Shown here one piece after another: positions 16,462 through 24,798 of a DNA stretch of 64,000 nt. How positions within the stretch are numbered: position 1 is the first letter of the stretch; the number at the start of each line of letters is the position of its first letter. The position numbers were made by a program, and so were the translations under genes. The DNA lies in assembly GCA_947630215.1 (NCBI GenBank), contig CANRGX010000002.1:90371-154370 (forward strand). The letters are read 5' to 3'. Source of the stretch: an uncultured Eisenbergiella sp. (GTDB taxonomy: Bacteria; Bacillota; Clostridia; Lachnospirales; Lachnospiraceae). The notes under the pieces were generated by a model. It was not told the origin of the DNA. It did no database searches and saw only the letters and a list, made by a program, of their open reading frames with translations.

Positions 16462-17295
16462 ATGGGACGGGTTTATTTATGCCTTGGGAAAAGCGCGGAG
16501 GTTCCTTACTTTTTTGAACGTGCCAGGACGCATATCTGGAACGTAGAGGAGCTGTGCTATTTTGTAAAAGAGAACGCCTGGGTCCTGGATCCGGAGGTGT
16601 TAAAAAGCGGGCTGACAGAGTGGCTGGAGACACAGTGTATGCTGCCGGAGCTTTCGCAGAAGCTGTCCCTTGCCTTACAGGGGCCCAATCCGGTTCCGGA
16701 GTTTGTCCGGACGCTGTTTTCCTATACGGGCTATTTTTCGCCGCAGGACGCAGCGCAGGTGGAGAAAATCCTGGAGATCAATGCAAATTCCAGCGAAGTG
16801 GAACGCGTGAAGGCCCGGGGAGACGCTTTTTTGCAAAGCGGGCGGTACGCGGCAGCGCTGCGGGAATATGAAACGCTGACGGACGGTCTGACCGGAGCGG
16901 ATCCGGCCTTTTTGGGAAAGGTGTACCATAACCGCGGCGTGGCCCAGGCACGGCTGTTTTTCTTTGACGAGGCGGCCGGTTCCTTTGAGCGGGCCTGGCG
17001 GCTGACAAGAAGTCAGGACAGCGCGAAGCAATTTCTGATTGCGAAACGGTTTGCGCTGGGGGAGAAGGAGTATGTGAATTTCCTGGCGGACAAGCCGGAT
17101 CTGTATGCGGCTTCCTTAAAGCTGGAGGAAGCGATGCAGCGCTGCAATGCCGCCTGGGAGGATTCCGGGGAGGCCGCTTTTTTAGAGCGGATGGAACAGG
17201 CCTGTCAGAACGGGGCCGCTCACATCGGGCGGCAGATGGCAAAGGAAAAGGTGGAAAAACTCAAGGAAGCCTACCGAAACTGTGTGGACGCATAG
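16462..17295 (+). CDS. TPR-containing protein, third gene of the DUF5717 operon
   Basis: This 277-aa protein is all-helical and lacks a signal peptide. The N-terminal part (1-110) has a conserved-looking pattern YLCLGKSAEVPYFFERA and WNVEELCYFVKENAW. Residues about 112-190 form two or three TPR-like repeats (RGDAFLQSGRYAAALREYE; YHNRGVAQARLFFFDEAAGS). The C-terminal 60 residues are predicted coiled helix (MAKEKVEKLKEAYRN). The start at 16462 has CGGAGGAAG upstream and lies 26 bp after the actin-like gene. It probably acts as an adaptor with its two operon partners, but this is inference. It ends 21 bp from a convergent phosphatase. Confidence 0.72.
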   Translation: MGRVYLCLGKSAEVPYFFERARTHIWNVEELCYFVKENAWVLDPEVLKSGLTEWLETQCMLPELSQKLSLALQGPNPVPEFVRTLFSYTGYFSPQDAAQVEKILEINANSSEVERVKARGDAFLQSGRYAAALREYETLTDGLTGADPAFLGKVYHNRGVAQARLFFFDEAAGSFERAWRLTRSQDSAKQFLIAKRFALGEKEYVNFLADKPDLYAASLKLEEAMQRCNAAWEDSGEAAFLERMEQACQNGAAHIGRQMAKEKVEKLKEAYRNCVDA

Positions 17296-17316
17296 GGCAA
17301 TAGCGGCAGGGGCGTC

Positions 17317-18135
17317 TCAGAGCCGGTGAAAGACAGGCTTTCGGTTCTCAAAGGTGCAGTAGTGGGAAAAGCCGCATTCCTGCAGTACGTCTGCGGCCCT
17401 GTGAAAATAGGAAGCGATATCCTGCGGACAGTGGGCGTCCGATCCGACGGTGAGAATCTCCCCGCCCAGTTTCCGGTAGCGCTTCAAAAACGGGAGACAG
17501 GGATGGGGCTGGGAGAGTCCTTTTCTCAGTCCGCCGGTGTTGAGTTCGATTCCTTTCCCGTTTTCCAGCAGATGATCGATCATACGGTCGAACAGATCCG
17601 CGTATTTTTCGTAGCAGTACCCCCGATCCTGAAAGCGGCCGTAACGGATGACATAGTCGATGTGTCCGTAGACGTCATAGTCCGAAAAGGCGTTCATGCA
17701 GGTCAGGGTTTCTTCAAAGTAGCGGCGGTAGGCTTCCTCGTCGCTTCTGCCTTCAAAATAGGCGGGTTCGTAAGGGTCCATCCGATCTACCAGATGGGTG
17801 GAGGCAATGATAAAATCGAAGCGGTAGGACGAAGCGTAGCGGCTGTTTTTTTCTCCCAGAAAGGGCTGCATGCCCAGTTCCACGCCAAAGCCCAGCCGGA
17901 TCTGTCCTTCATATTTTTGGCGCAGATGCTGCAGCGCGTCCTGATAGGCGTCGGTGTCCAGTTCAAAATAACCGGCGGGAAGCTGGGGACCGGTGGGAAA
18001 ATCCAGATCCATGTGCTCCGTAAAGCACAGCCCTTCCAGTCCCAGAGAGACGGCCCGTTGAATCATTTCTTCCATGGGCGCGTCGGAGTCTCCGGAAAAA
18101 CAGGAATGCAGATGGCAGTCAGATAAAATGGGCAC
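17317..18135 (-). CDS. PHP-domain histidinol-phosphatase family protein
   Basis: The 272-aa metal-dependent phosphoesterase has DCHLHSCFSGDS at residues 6-17, FTEHMD near 38, a central His-containing segment IIASTHLVDRMDP near 109, and GSDAHCPQDIA near 237. These supply the metal ligands of the PHP fold. The length and overall pattern fit HisK/HisJ-type histidinol-phosphatases (last-but-one step of histidine synthesis), though some such proteins act on other phosphates. No his genes are nearby. The start codon is GTG at 18135, with GGAGG at 9 bp. Confidence 0.85.
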   Translation of the reverse strand: MPILSDCHLHSCFSGDSDAPMEEMIQRAVSLGLEGLCFTEHMDLDFPTGPQLPAGYFELDTDAYQDALQHLRQKYEGQIRLGFGVELGMQPFLGEKNSRYASSYRFDFIIASTHLVDRMDPYEPAYFEGRSDEEAYRRYFEETLTCMNAFSDYDVYGHIDYVIRYGRFQDRGYCYEKYADLFDRMIDHLLENGKGIELNTGGLRKGLSQPHPCLPFLKRYRKLGGEILTVGSDAHCPQDIASYFHRAADVLQECGFSHYCTFENRKPVFHRL

Positions 18136-18234
18136 GGCAGAACACCTCCGGTTTTGTGTTTATCATAACAATAGCACAGCCGTTTTGGCTTCGCAAGAAG
18201 AAACGGCGGTACGGAAGAAAGGAACGGACAGCTG

Positions 18235-19305
18235 ATGGAACAGGAAAAGAAGGAAGAAAGAAAAGTCGATCCCAAAGACAACAGACTGCAATACTGCGGC
18301 CGCCTGGAGGACGAGGATCCGGGCGCGCCGGTTTTTCTGCTGCCGGGCAGTTTTGTGCGCATGACCTTTACCGGTTCCTCCCGGGTGAAAGCCGTGCTGA
18401 ACAACCACAGGTTCTATTACGATTCCTGGGTGGGAGCGCTGTTGGACGGGCACCAGGAGAAATACCGGATTGAGAAGGACGATTGCCCTGTGGAGGTGAC
18501 GCTGTTTGAAAATCTTTCCCCGCAGGAGACCCACTGTGTCACGCTGTTCAAACGGATGGACAACTGCCATGAGTTTACTTTCCTGGGGTTCCTTCTGGAC
18601 CCGGGGGCCCGGGTGCTGCCTTCTCCTGCGCTGCCGGAGAGGCGGATGCTCTTTTTTGGAGATTCCGTGACCGCCGGGGAGGTATCCGAGGCGCTGGATT
18701 TTGCAGGGAAACCGGATCCGCCCCACAACGGGGAGTACCACAATGCCTACTATTCCTATGCGCTGACCGCCGCGCGGCTGCTGCACGCCCAGGCCCATCT
18801 GGTGGCCCAGGGGGGCATCGCGCTTTTGGATCACACGGGTTACTTTATGGACGGACAGATTGGAATGGAAAGCTGTCATGACCGGATCCGCTTTTATCAG
18901 GAGAGGGGTGAACGCAAACGCTGGGATTCGGCGCGCTACCGGCCGCAGGTGATCGTGGTTGCCATCGGGCAGAACGACGCCTGGCCCAGGGACATCATGA
19001 AGGAAGATTACGAGGGCAGGGAGGCGGCGCACTGGAGAAAGCGCTACGGGGAATGGATCCGTCTGCTCCGGGACACGTACCCGGAGGCGTGGATCGTGCT
19101 GACTACGACCATTCTTTTTCACGATGAAAACTGGGACAAAAGCATCGGTCAGGTCTGTGCACAGCTGGCCGATCCGAAGGTGGTGCAGTTTTTATATTCC
19201 AGAAACGGCAAAGGGACGCCCGGCCATGTGCGGGCCCAGGAGGCCATGGAAATGGCCCGGGAGCTGAGCCGCTTTCTGGAGCCGTTGTTTGGTGAAAAAG
19301 GCTGA
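18235..19305 (+). CDS. SGNH/GDSL esterase, carbohydrate esterase family 2-like
   Basis: The 356-aa product has an N-terminal jelly-roll-like beta domain (about residues 15-130) followed by an SGNH hydrolase domain. Block I is FFGDSVTAGE with the nucleophile Ser near residue 143, a Gly sits in AQGGIALL, block III is IGQND near 243, and the C-terminal His is in TPGHVRAQEAM near 328. This two-domain arrangement matches acetyl-xylan/CE2-type esterases that deacetylate carbohydrates. There is no signal peptide, so it is probably cytosolic and acts on imported acetylated oligosaccharides. It is divergent from the PHP gene. Confidence 0.83.
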   Translation: MEQEKKEERKVDPKDNRLQYCGRLEDEDPGAPVFLLPGSFVRMTFTGSSRVKAVLNNHRFYYDSWVGALLDGHQEKYRIEKDDCPVEVTLFENLSPQETHCVTLFKRMDNCHEFTFLGFLLDPGARVLPSPALPERRMLFFGDSVTAGEVSEALDFAGKPDPPHNGEYHNAYYSYALTAARLLHAQAHLVAQGGIALLDHTGYFMDGQIGMESCHDRIRFYQERGERKRWDSARYRPQVIVVAIGQNDAWPRDIMKEDYEGREAAHWRKRYGEWIRLLRDTYPEAWIVLTTTILFHDENWDKSIGQVCAQLADPKVVQFLYSRNGKGTPGHVRAQEAMEMARELSRFLEPLFGEKG

Positions 19306-19350
19306 TTTTGCGCGGCCCGGCGGCTTTTCCAATTATTTTCGATTTACATC

Positions 19351-19379
19351 TTGATATTTTGGAATAAATTAGGTAGAAT
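19351..19379 (+). promoter_or_regulatory. Promoter of gap
   Basis: TTGATA and TAGAAT with 17-bp spacing, about 90 bp upstream of the gap start. Confidence 0.75.
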
Positions 19380-19395
19380 AGAGGCGATGATAAAA

Positions 19396-19438
19396 TTTTG
19401 TCAAGCGATCCGCCAATCCCGCGGAAGGCATGACAAAA
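19396..19438 (+). other. Inverted repeat in the gap leader
   Basis: TTTTGTCA and TGACAAAA (8 bp, perfect) enclose 27 nt that contain an inner CCGC/GCGG pair. It lies downstream of the predicted transcription start, between promoter and ribosome binding site. It could be a repressor site or an RNA hairpin that stabilises the mRNA. Confidence 0.65.
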
Positions 19439-19470
19439 CATTATAAAATCATTTTTAGGAGGAAACGAAA

Positions 19471-20490
19471 ATGGCTGTAAAAGTTGCTATCAATGGTTTT
19501 GGCCGTATTGGCCGTCTGGCTTTCAGACAGATGTTCGGTGCGGAAGGCTTCGAGATCGTTGCGATCAACGACCTGACCTCCCCCAAGATGCTGGCGCATC
19601 TGCTGAAATATGATTCCACCCAGGGCAGATATGCTCTGGCTGATACCGTGAGCGCAGGCGAGGATTCCATCACCGTCAACGGCACCGAGATCAAGATCTA
19701 TGCGGAAGCGAAGGCCGCCGATCTTCCCTGGGGCAAGCTGGGTGTGGACGTTGTTCTGGAGTGCACCGGCTTTTATACCTCCAAGGCAAAGGCGCAGGCC
19801 CATATCGATGCCGGCGCGAAGCACGTTATCATTTCCGCTCCTGCGGGCAACGATCTGCCGACCATCGTTTACAACGTAAACCATGAGTCCCTGACCACTG
19901 CGGACACGATTATTTCCGCAGCTTCCTGCACCACCAACTGCCTGGCTCCTATGGCGAAGGCCCTCAATGACGCTTATCCGATTCAGTCCGGTATTATGTG
20001 CACGATCCATGCGTACACCGGCGATCAGATGACGCTGGACGGCCCTCAGAGGAAGGGCGATCTGAGAAGATCCCGCGCGGCTGCGGTGAACATCGTTCCC
20101 AACAGCACCGGCGCTGCCAAGGCAATCGGCCTGGTTATTCCCGAACTCAACGGCAAGCTGATCGGTTCCGCACAGCGCGTTCCGACCCCTACCGGTTCCA
20201 CCACGATCCTGACCGCGGTTGTGAAGGGCGCTCCCACCAAGGAGTCCATCAACGCGGCGATGAAGGCGGCTTCCAACGAGTCCTTCGGCTACAATGAGGA
20301 CGAGATCGTTTCCAGCGATATCATCGGCATGACCTTCGGCTCTCTGTTCGATGCGACCCAGACCATGGTTCTGCCTATCAGCGACGACCTGGCGGAGGTT
20401 CAGGTGGTTTCCTGGTACGACAACGAAAATTCCTACACCAGCCAGATGGTTCGCACCATCAAGCATTTCGGCAAGCTGCTGGGCGCGTGA
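19471..20490 (+). CDS. gap: Glyceraldehyde-3-phosphate dehydrogenase
   Basis: This 339-aa glycolytic enzyme oxidises glyceraldehyde 3-phosphate to 1,3-bisphosphoglycerate with NAD. The Rossmann motif [10 protein letters not shown] is at residues 6-15, the catalytic Cys is in [13 protein letters not shown] near 153, and [12 protein letters not shown] lies near the C terminus. Asp in INDLT, at the end of the second strand, fits NAD preference. TAGGAGG provides a strong ribosome binding site. Codon use is restricted, as expected of a highly expressed gene. A terminator-like hairpin separates it from pgk. Confidence 0.98.
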   Translation: MAVKVAINGFGRIGRLAFRQMFGAEGFEIVAINDLTSPKMLAHLLKYDSTQGRYALADTVSAGEDSITVNGTEIKIYAEAKAADLPWGKLGVDVVLECTGFYTSKAKAQAHIDAGAKHVIISAPAGNDLPTIVYNVNHESLTTADTIISAASCTTNCLAPMAKALNDAYPIQSGIMCTIHAYTGDQMTLDGPQRKGDLRRSRAAAVNIVPNSTGAAKAIGLVIPELNGKLIGSAQRVPTPTGSTTILTAVVKGAPTKESINAAMKAASNESFGYNEDEIVSSDIIGMTFGSLFDATQTMVLPISDDLAEVQVVSWYDNENSYTSQMVRTIKHFGKLLGA

Positions 20491-20568
20491 GGTAAGAAAA
20501 CGGATGCGGCAGGCATTTGCCGGCGCATCGTATAACGTGCAGTACCAAAGCAGGAATAGGCTCAACAG

Positions 20569-20598
20569 GGGTCCGGTCCATAGGGCCGGGCCCTTTTT
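20569..20598 (+). terminator. Terminator-like hairpin between gap and pgk
   Basis: GGGTCCGGTCC and GGGCCGGGCCC form about 10-11 bp with two G-U pairs and a tiny loop, followed by TTTTT. No strong promoter is seen between it and pgk, so it probably acts as a partial terminator that lets some transcription reach pgk-tpiA. Confidence 0.8.
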
Positions 20599-20625
20599 CA
20601 AACCAGAATAAAGGAGGTTCCCATT

Positions 20626-21855
20626 ATGGGATTGAACAAGAAATCCGTTGACGATATCAACGTCAAAGGCAAGAGAGTGCTGGTGCGGTGTGATTTCAAC
20701 GTACCGTTAAAGGAAGGCGTGATTACGGACGAAACCCGTATTGTGGCGGCTCTGCCCACCATTCAGAAGCTGATTGCCGACGGCGGCAAGGTGATTCTGT
20801 GTTCTCATCTGGGCAAGGTGAAAAACGGCCCCAACGAAGGGGAGTCCCTGGCTCCGGTAGCGGCCAGACTGTCCGAGAAGCTGGGCAAGGAAGTGAAATT
20901 CGTATCCGACTATCATGTGACCGGAGAAGCGGCTACTGCCGCGGTGGCGGCCATGAAGGAGGGCGATGTGGTGCTCCTGCAGAACACCCGGTTCCGCGGC
21001 GCAGAGGAGACGAAGAACGGAGAAGAATTTTCCAAGGAGCTGGCGGATCTGGCGGACGTGTATGTCTGCGACGCTTTCGGGTCTTCCCACAGGGCGCATG
21101 CGTCCGTGGCCGGCGTGACGAAGTTTATCACCGCAAAGGGCGGCGACAATGCGGTCGGTTATCTGATGCAGAAGGAAATCAATTTCCTGGGCAATGCGGT
21201 GGAGAATCCGGTGCGTCCTTTCGTTGCCATTCTGGGCGGCGCGAAGGTGGCCGATAAGCTCAACGTCATTTCCAACCTGCTGGAGAAGTGCGACACGCTG
21301 ATCATTGGCGGCGGCATGGCCTTTACGTTCCTGAAGGCGCAGGGCTATGAGGTCGGCAACTCTCTGGTGGACGACACCAAGCTGGATTACTGCAAGGAGA
21401 TGCTGGACAAAGCGGCCAGCCTGGGAAAGAAGCTGCTGCTTCCCGTGGATACCACCATTGCGGCGGCGTTCCCGAATCCCATCGACGGCCCCATCGAGAT
21501 TTCCTATGTGGATGCCGATAAGATTCCTTCCGATATGGAAGGACTGGACATCGGTCCCAAGACGCAGGCGCTGTTTGCGGACGCGGTGAAGTCCGCTAAG
21601 ACCGTGGTATGGAACGGCCCCATGGGCGTGTTCGAGAACCCGACTTTGGCGGCGGGCACCATTGCGGTGGCCAAGGCGCTGGCGGAGACCGACGCCATCA
21701 CCGTAATCGGCGGCGGCGATTCTGCCGCGGCAGTCAACCAGCTGGGCTTTGCGGATAAGATGAGCCACATTTCCACCGGCGGCGGCGCTTCCCTGGAATT
21801 TTTGGAGGGCAAAGAGCTTCCCGGCGTAGCGGCGGCAGATGACAAGGCAGAGTGA
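20626..21855 (+). CDS. pgk: Phosphoglycerate kinase
   Basis: The 409-aa enzyme transfers phosphate from 1,3-bisphosphoglycerate to ADP. Signatures include VRCDFNVPL near residue 22, HLGK near 64, [13 protein letters not shown] near 205, the helix GGGMAFTF near 228 and GGGDSAAAV near 364. It is slightly longer than usual (about 395-400) because of a short acidic Ala/Asp/Glu tail. The gene follows gap and precedes tpiA, giving a lower-glycolysis cluster. AAAGGAGG is a near-perfect ribosome binding site. Confidence 0.98.
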   Translation: MGLNKKSVDDINVKGKRVLVRCDFNVPLKEGVITDETRIVAALPTIQKLIADGGKVILCSHLGKVKNGPNEGESLAPVAARLSEKLGKEVKFVSDYHVTGEAATAAVAAMKEGDVVLLQNTRFRGAEETKNGEEFSKELADLADVYVCDAFGSSHRAHASVAGVTKFITAKGGDNAVGYLMQKEINFLGNAVENPVRPFVAILGGAKVADKLNVISNLLEKCDTLIIGGGMAFTFLKAQGYEVGNSLVDDTKLDYCKEMLDKAASLGKKLLLPVDTTIAAAFPNPIDGPIEISYVDADKIPSDMEGLDIGPKTQALFADAVKSAKTVVWNGPMGVFENPTLAAGTIAVAKALAETDAITVIGGGDSAAAVNQLGFADKMSHISTGGGASLEFLEGKELPGVAAADDKAE

Positions 21856-21865
21856 GGAGAAAGTT

Positions 21866-22615
21866 ATGGCAAGAAGAAAGATCATTGCAGGCAACTGGAA
21901 AATGAACATGACGCCCAGTCAGGCGGTCGCCCTGTGCGATACCTTAAAGGATCTGGTGGCAACCGACGAGGCGGACGTGGTATACTGCGTGCCTGCCATC
22001 GATATTGTTCCCGTGGTGGAAGCTGTGAAGGGAACCAATGTGGAAGTGGGCGCGGAGAATCTGTATTTTGAAGACAAGGGCGCCTATACCGGGGAGATCT
22101 CTGCGGAGATGCTGGTGGATGCGGGCGTGAAATACGTCATCATCGGCCATTCCGAGCGCAGGGATTATTTCAAGGAGTGCGACTGTCTGCTGAATAAGAA
22201 GGTGAAGCAGGCGTTCAAGGCGGGTCTGATCCCGATCCTGTGCTGTGGCGAAAGCCTGGAGCAGAGGGAGATGGGCGTGACGATGGACTGGATCCGTCTG
22301 CAGATCAAGTCCGATCTGACAGGGGTGACAGCCGATCAGGTAAAAGAAATGGTCATTGCCTACGAGCCCATCTGGGCCATCGGCACCGGCAAGACCGCTA
22401 CCACCGGGCAGGCCCAGGAGGTCTGCAAGGGCATCCGCGACTGCATCGCAGAGATCTATGATACGGATACCGCCGAGGCGGTTCGTATCCAGTACGGCGG
22501 TTCCGTCAACGCCGGCAACGCGGCGGAGCTGTTTGCACAGCCCGACATCGACGGCGGTCTGGTGGGCGGCGCTTCCCTGAAAGCGGATTTCGGTAAGATT
22601 GTAAACTACAAATAA
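21866..22615 (+). CDS. tpiA: Triosephosphate isomerase
   Basis: This 249-aa TIM-barrel enzyme interconverts dihydroxyacetone phosphate and glyceraldehyde 3-phosphate. GNWKMN is at residues 9-14, the electrophile His is in IGHSERR near 96, the catalytic Glu is in [13 protein letters not shown] near 166, and GGSVN is near 211. The ATG at 21866, behind GAGGAG, lies 10 bp after the pgk stop, so the two are co-transcribed. An upstream in-frame extension overlaps pgk and is not family-like. A strong terminator follows. Confidence 0.98.
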   Translation: MARRKIIAGNWKMNMTPSQAVALCDTLKDLVATDEADVVYCVPAIDIVPVVEAVKGTNVEVGAENLYFEDKGAYTGEISAEMLVDAGVKYVIIGHSERRDYFKECDCLLNKKVKQAFKAGLIPILCCGESLEQREMGVTMDWIRLQIKSDLTGVTADQVKEMVIAYEPIWAIGTGKTATTGQAQEVCKGIRDCIAEIYDTDTAEAVRIQYGGSVNAGNAAELFAQPDIDGGLVGGASLKADFGKIVNYK

Positions 22616-22631
22616 GAACAAAAAGCGGGAG

Positions 22632-22670
22632 CGGCGGGCGCGTGCGATAATTGCGGCGCCCGCCGTTTTT
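22632..22670 (+). terminator. Terminator after tpiA
   Basis: CGGCGGGCGC and GCGCCCGCCG form a perfect 10-bp GC stem with a 14-nt loop, followed by TTTTT. Confidence 0.92.
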
Positions 22671-22685
22671 GGAAGGGAGAAGGCG

Positions 22686-22709
22686 ATGGCGTCCTGGATG
22701 GTACTATGA
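22686..22709 (+). CDS. Seven-codon leader peptide candidate
   Basis: A mini-frame encoding MASWMVL starts behind a good ribosome binding site (GAAGGGAGAAGG). Its stop overlaps the start of the zinc-ribbon gene (ATGA). The downstream gene has only a weak site of its own, so coupled re-initiation is plausible. It could also be chance. Confidence 0.3.
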   Translation: MASWMVL

Positions 22710-23101
22710 AAGAAAAATGGATTCGTTTTATGCGGGGCCGTTATGGGGCCGATTCTCTTTGCCGGTTCCTGTCAGGGCTTTGTCTGGTCTTTTTGGTGAT
22801 CTCTGTTTTTTCCCATCGTCAGATCTGGTATCTTCTGGCGCTGCTTGTGCTGATAGAAAACTATTTCAGAATGTTTTCCAGAAACATTCCGAAACGGTAC
22901 GCGGAGAATCAGAAATATCTGGCGGCAACGGCCGTCCTCCGGCAGCGTCTGTCCCGTCACAGCGCGGCGCTGGCGCAGAGAAAGACGCATCGCATTTACA
23001 GATGTCCTTCCTGTGGACAGAAGATCCGGATTCCGAAGGGACATGGAAAGGTGGAGATCCGCTGTCCCAAGTGCAGCGCGGTTTTCACCAGAAAAAGCTG
23101 A
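22706..23101 (+). CDS. Small membrane protein with C-terminal zinc ribbon
   Basis: The 131-aa product has two hydrophobic segments near the N terminus (about residues 18-36 and 38-53, SLCRFLSGLCLVFLVISVF and IWYLLALLVLI). A basic helix follows, then a C-terminal zinc ribbon with two CxxC knuckles: CPSCGQKIRIPKGHGK and CPKCSAVF. It resembles zinc-ribbon membrane proteins often found beside J-domain genes in Lachnospiraceae. It is the first gene of a three-gene operon with the DUF5685 and J-domain proteins. The molecular role is unknown; a membrane recruiter of the downstream proteins is one possibility. Confidence 0.75.
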   Translation: MKEKWIRFMRGRYGADSLCRFLSGLCLVFLVISVFSHRQIWYLLALLVLIENYFRMFSRNIPKRYAENQKYLAATAVLRQRLSRHSAALAQRKTHRIYRCPSCGQKIRIPKGHGKVEIRCPKCSAVFTRKS

Positions 23102-23110
23102 GGGAAAGAA

Positions 23111-23974
23111 ATGTTCGGTTATATCATTGTCAACAAGCCGGAGATGAAATTCCGGGAATTTGACTGCTATCATGCGGGTTACTGCGGCCTGTGCAGGAGC
23201 TTAAAAACGCGGCACGGCCTGACAGGGCAGATGACCCTCAGCTATGATATGACTTTTCTGGCCCTGCTTCTGGACGCCCTCTATGAGCCGGAAGCGCACA
23301 GGGGAAAAGGCAGATGTATCGCCCACCCGCTGCGCTCCCATGCGTTTTGCCGCACGGTTTTTTCGGATTACGCCGCGGACATGAACGTGCTGCTGTCCTA
23401 TTATAAGGGACAGGACGACTGGCAGGACGAACGCAGGCTGTCCGGTCGTCTGACCGCATTTTTCCTGCAAAAAAAAGCGGTGCAAGTCGGACGGGAATAT
23501 CCCGAAAAAGGGGAGCGGATCGCTAGACTGCTCTCCGAAATCCATTCCTATGAAACAGAGTGCGGCCGGGATCCGGACGCGGTCAGCGGCTGTTTCGGAC
23601 AGATCATGGCGGAGGTTTTTGCCTGGCGCCATGACGAATGGGAGGAGACGCTTCGCCAAATGGGGTTTTATCTGGGAAAGTTTCTTTACCTGATGGACGC
23701 CTACGACGATATGGATCGGGACGAAAAGAACAAAAGCTATAACGTGTTTCTGCAAAAACGGGAGGAGTTTGAGCAGGAGACGGCCTTTGAACGGTACGTG
23801 AAAGAGACGCTGCAGCTGATGATGGCGGAGTGCTGCCGCGCGTTTGAACGGCTTCCCATTTTGGAGAATGCCGGGATCCTCAGAAATATTCTGTATTCCG
23901 GCGTGTGGTGCCGTTATGAGGCGCTGCAGGAGAAAAAATCGGATCGGCTGCGGCAGGGAGGAAAAGATGCGTAA
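23111..23974 (+). CDS. DUF5685-like protein, possible isoprenoid-synthase fold
   Basis: This 287-aa protein belongs, from memory, to the DUF5685 family of unknown function. It is largely helical. The N-terminal part has a Cys-rich motif [14 protein letters not shown] near residue 19. The second half has [16 protein letters not shown], then [16 protein letters not shown] near 198-213, followed by KNKSYN. The spacing of a Gly-rich helix before an aspartate-rich DAYDD motif recalls the second Asp-rich region of all-alpha isoprenoid synthases, but the first DDxxD motif is not obvious. It lies 10 bp after the zinc-ribbon gene and overlaps the J-domain gene by 8 bp, so the three products probably work together. 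Confidence 0.68.
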   Translation: MFGYIIVNKPEMKFREFDCYHAGYCGLCRSLKTRHGLTGQMTLSYDMTFLALLLDALYEPEAHRGKGRCIAHPLRSHAFCRTVFSDYAADMNVLLSYYKGQDDWQDERRLSGRLTAFFLQKKAVQVGREYPEKGERIARLLSEIHSYETECGRDPDAVSGCFGQIMAEVFAWRHDEWEETLRQMGFYLGKFLYLMDAYDDMDRDEKNKSYNVFLQKREEFEQETAFERYVKETLQLMMAECCRAFERLPILENAGILRNILYSGVWCRYEALQEKKSDRLRQGGKDA

Positions 23975-24686
23975 TCCCTATCAGGTGCTCGGCGTTTCGG
24001 AAAACGCGTCCGAGGAGGAGATCAAAAAAGCATATCGGAAGCTGAGCCGGATCTACCATCCGGACGCCAATGTCAACAATCCCAACAAGGCGCAGGCGGA
24101 GGAAAGATTCAAGGAGATCCAGCAGGCGTACCAGCAGATTATGAAGGAACGGGAGCAGGGCGGCGGCAGTTACGCCGGCGGCTCCTATGGATATGGAGGT
24201 ACCCAGACAGGTTCCGGCAGCTTTGACGACTTTTTTGAACAGTTTTTCGGCGGCTATGCCGGCTATGGACAGGGCGGCGGCCGGACGGGGCGTGAAAACG
24301 CGCAGGAGGATCCCGATTCCATCCATATGCGGGCGGCGGCAAACTATCTCAACAGCAGACATTTTGCCGAGGCGCTGCATGTGCTCGACGGGATTTCCGA
24401 ACGGACGGCCCTGTGGTATTATTACAGTTCCGTGGCAAATCAGGGAATGGGCAACAACGCGGCGGCGCTGGAGCAGGCGCAGAGGGCCGTTTCCCTGGAT
24501 CCGCAGAATGCCGAATTTATCAACTGGAAGAACCGGCTGGAGGCCGGAGGGGCCTGGTATGCAGGCAGACAGGCGCAGTATGGCGGGATGCCGTCAGCAG
24601 CGGGCAGCAGCTTCTGCTGGAGGCTTTGCCTGGCGAACCTTATCTGCAATCTGTGCTGCGGCGGACGGATGTGTCTGTACTGCTAA
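23967..24686 (+). CDS. J-domain protein with TPR-like region and Cys-rich tail
   Basis: The 239-aa product begins with a J domain (residues 2-65) containing the HPD motif in [10 protein letters not shown], which stimulates Hsp70-type ATPases. A Gly/Tyr-rich linker (about 75-115) holds [15 protein letters not shown]-like helical part (about 120-180) contains [20 protein letters not shown] and [16 protein letters not shown]. The last 30 residues are hydrophobic and hold seven cysteines, a possible membrane contact or metal site. It lacks the zinc-finger and substrate domains of true DnaJ, so it is a specialised J protein. The start overlaps the DUF5685 stop by 8 bp. The dedicated Hsp70 partner is not adjacent. 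Confidence 0.85.
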   Translation: MRNPYQVLGVSENASEEEIKKAYRKLSRIYHPDANVNNPNKAQAEERFKEIQQAYQQIMKEREQGGGSYAGGSYGYGGTQTGSGSFDDFFEQFFGGYAGYGQGGGRTGRENAQEDPDSIHMRAAANYLNSRHFAEALHVLDGISERTALWYYYSSVANQGMGNNAAALEQAQRAVSLDPQNAEFINWKNRLEAGGAWYAGRQAQYGGMPSAAGSSFCWRLCLANLICNLCCGGRMCLYC

Positions 24687-24737
24687 ACGGCGGTTTCGGG
24701 CAGCGCAAAAAAGGACAGGGACAGTTAAAAATCTCCA

Positions 24738-24766
24738 TTGCAATTTTCAAAAGGCCGTGTTATAAA
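24738..24766 (+). promoter_or_regulatory. Promoter of the first MATE gene
   Basis: TTGCAA and TATAAA with 17-bp spacing, about 30 bp before the gene start, leaving a short leader. Confidence 0.8.
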
Positions 24767-24798
24767 TGCTTTTTGGATGTGCGAAAGGAGATTTTTTT

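Noticed and set aside
19441..20601. Minus-strand frame of about 386 codons
   Set aside because: It covers gap in reverse and includes its control region; typical shadow of a highly biased gene.
20707..21909. Minus-strand frame of about 400 codons
   Set aside because: Antisense to pgk with no recognisable motif or convincing ribosome binding site.
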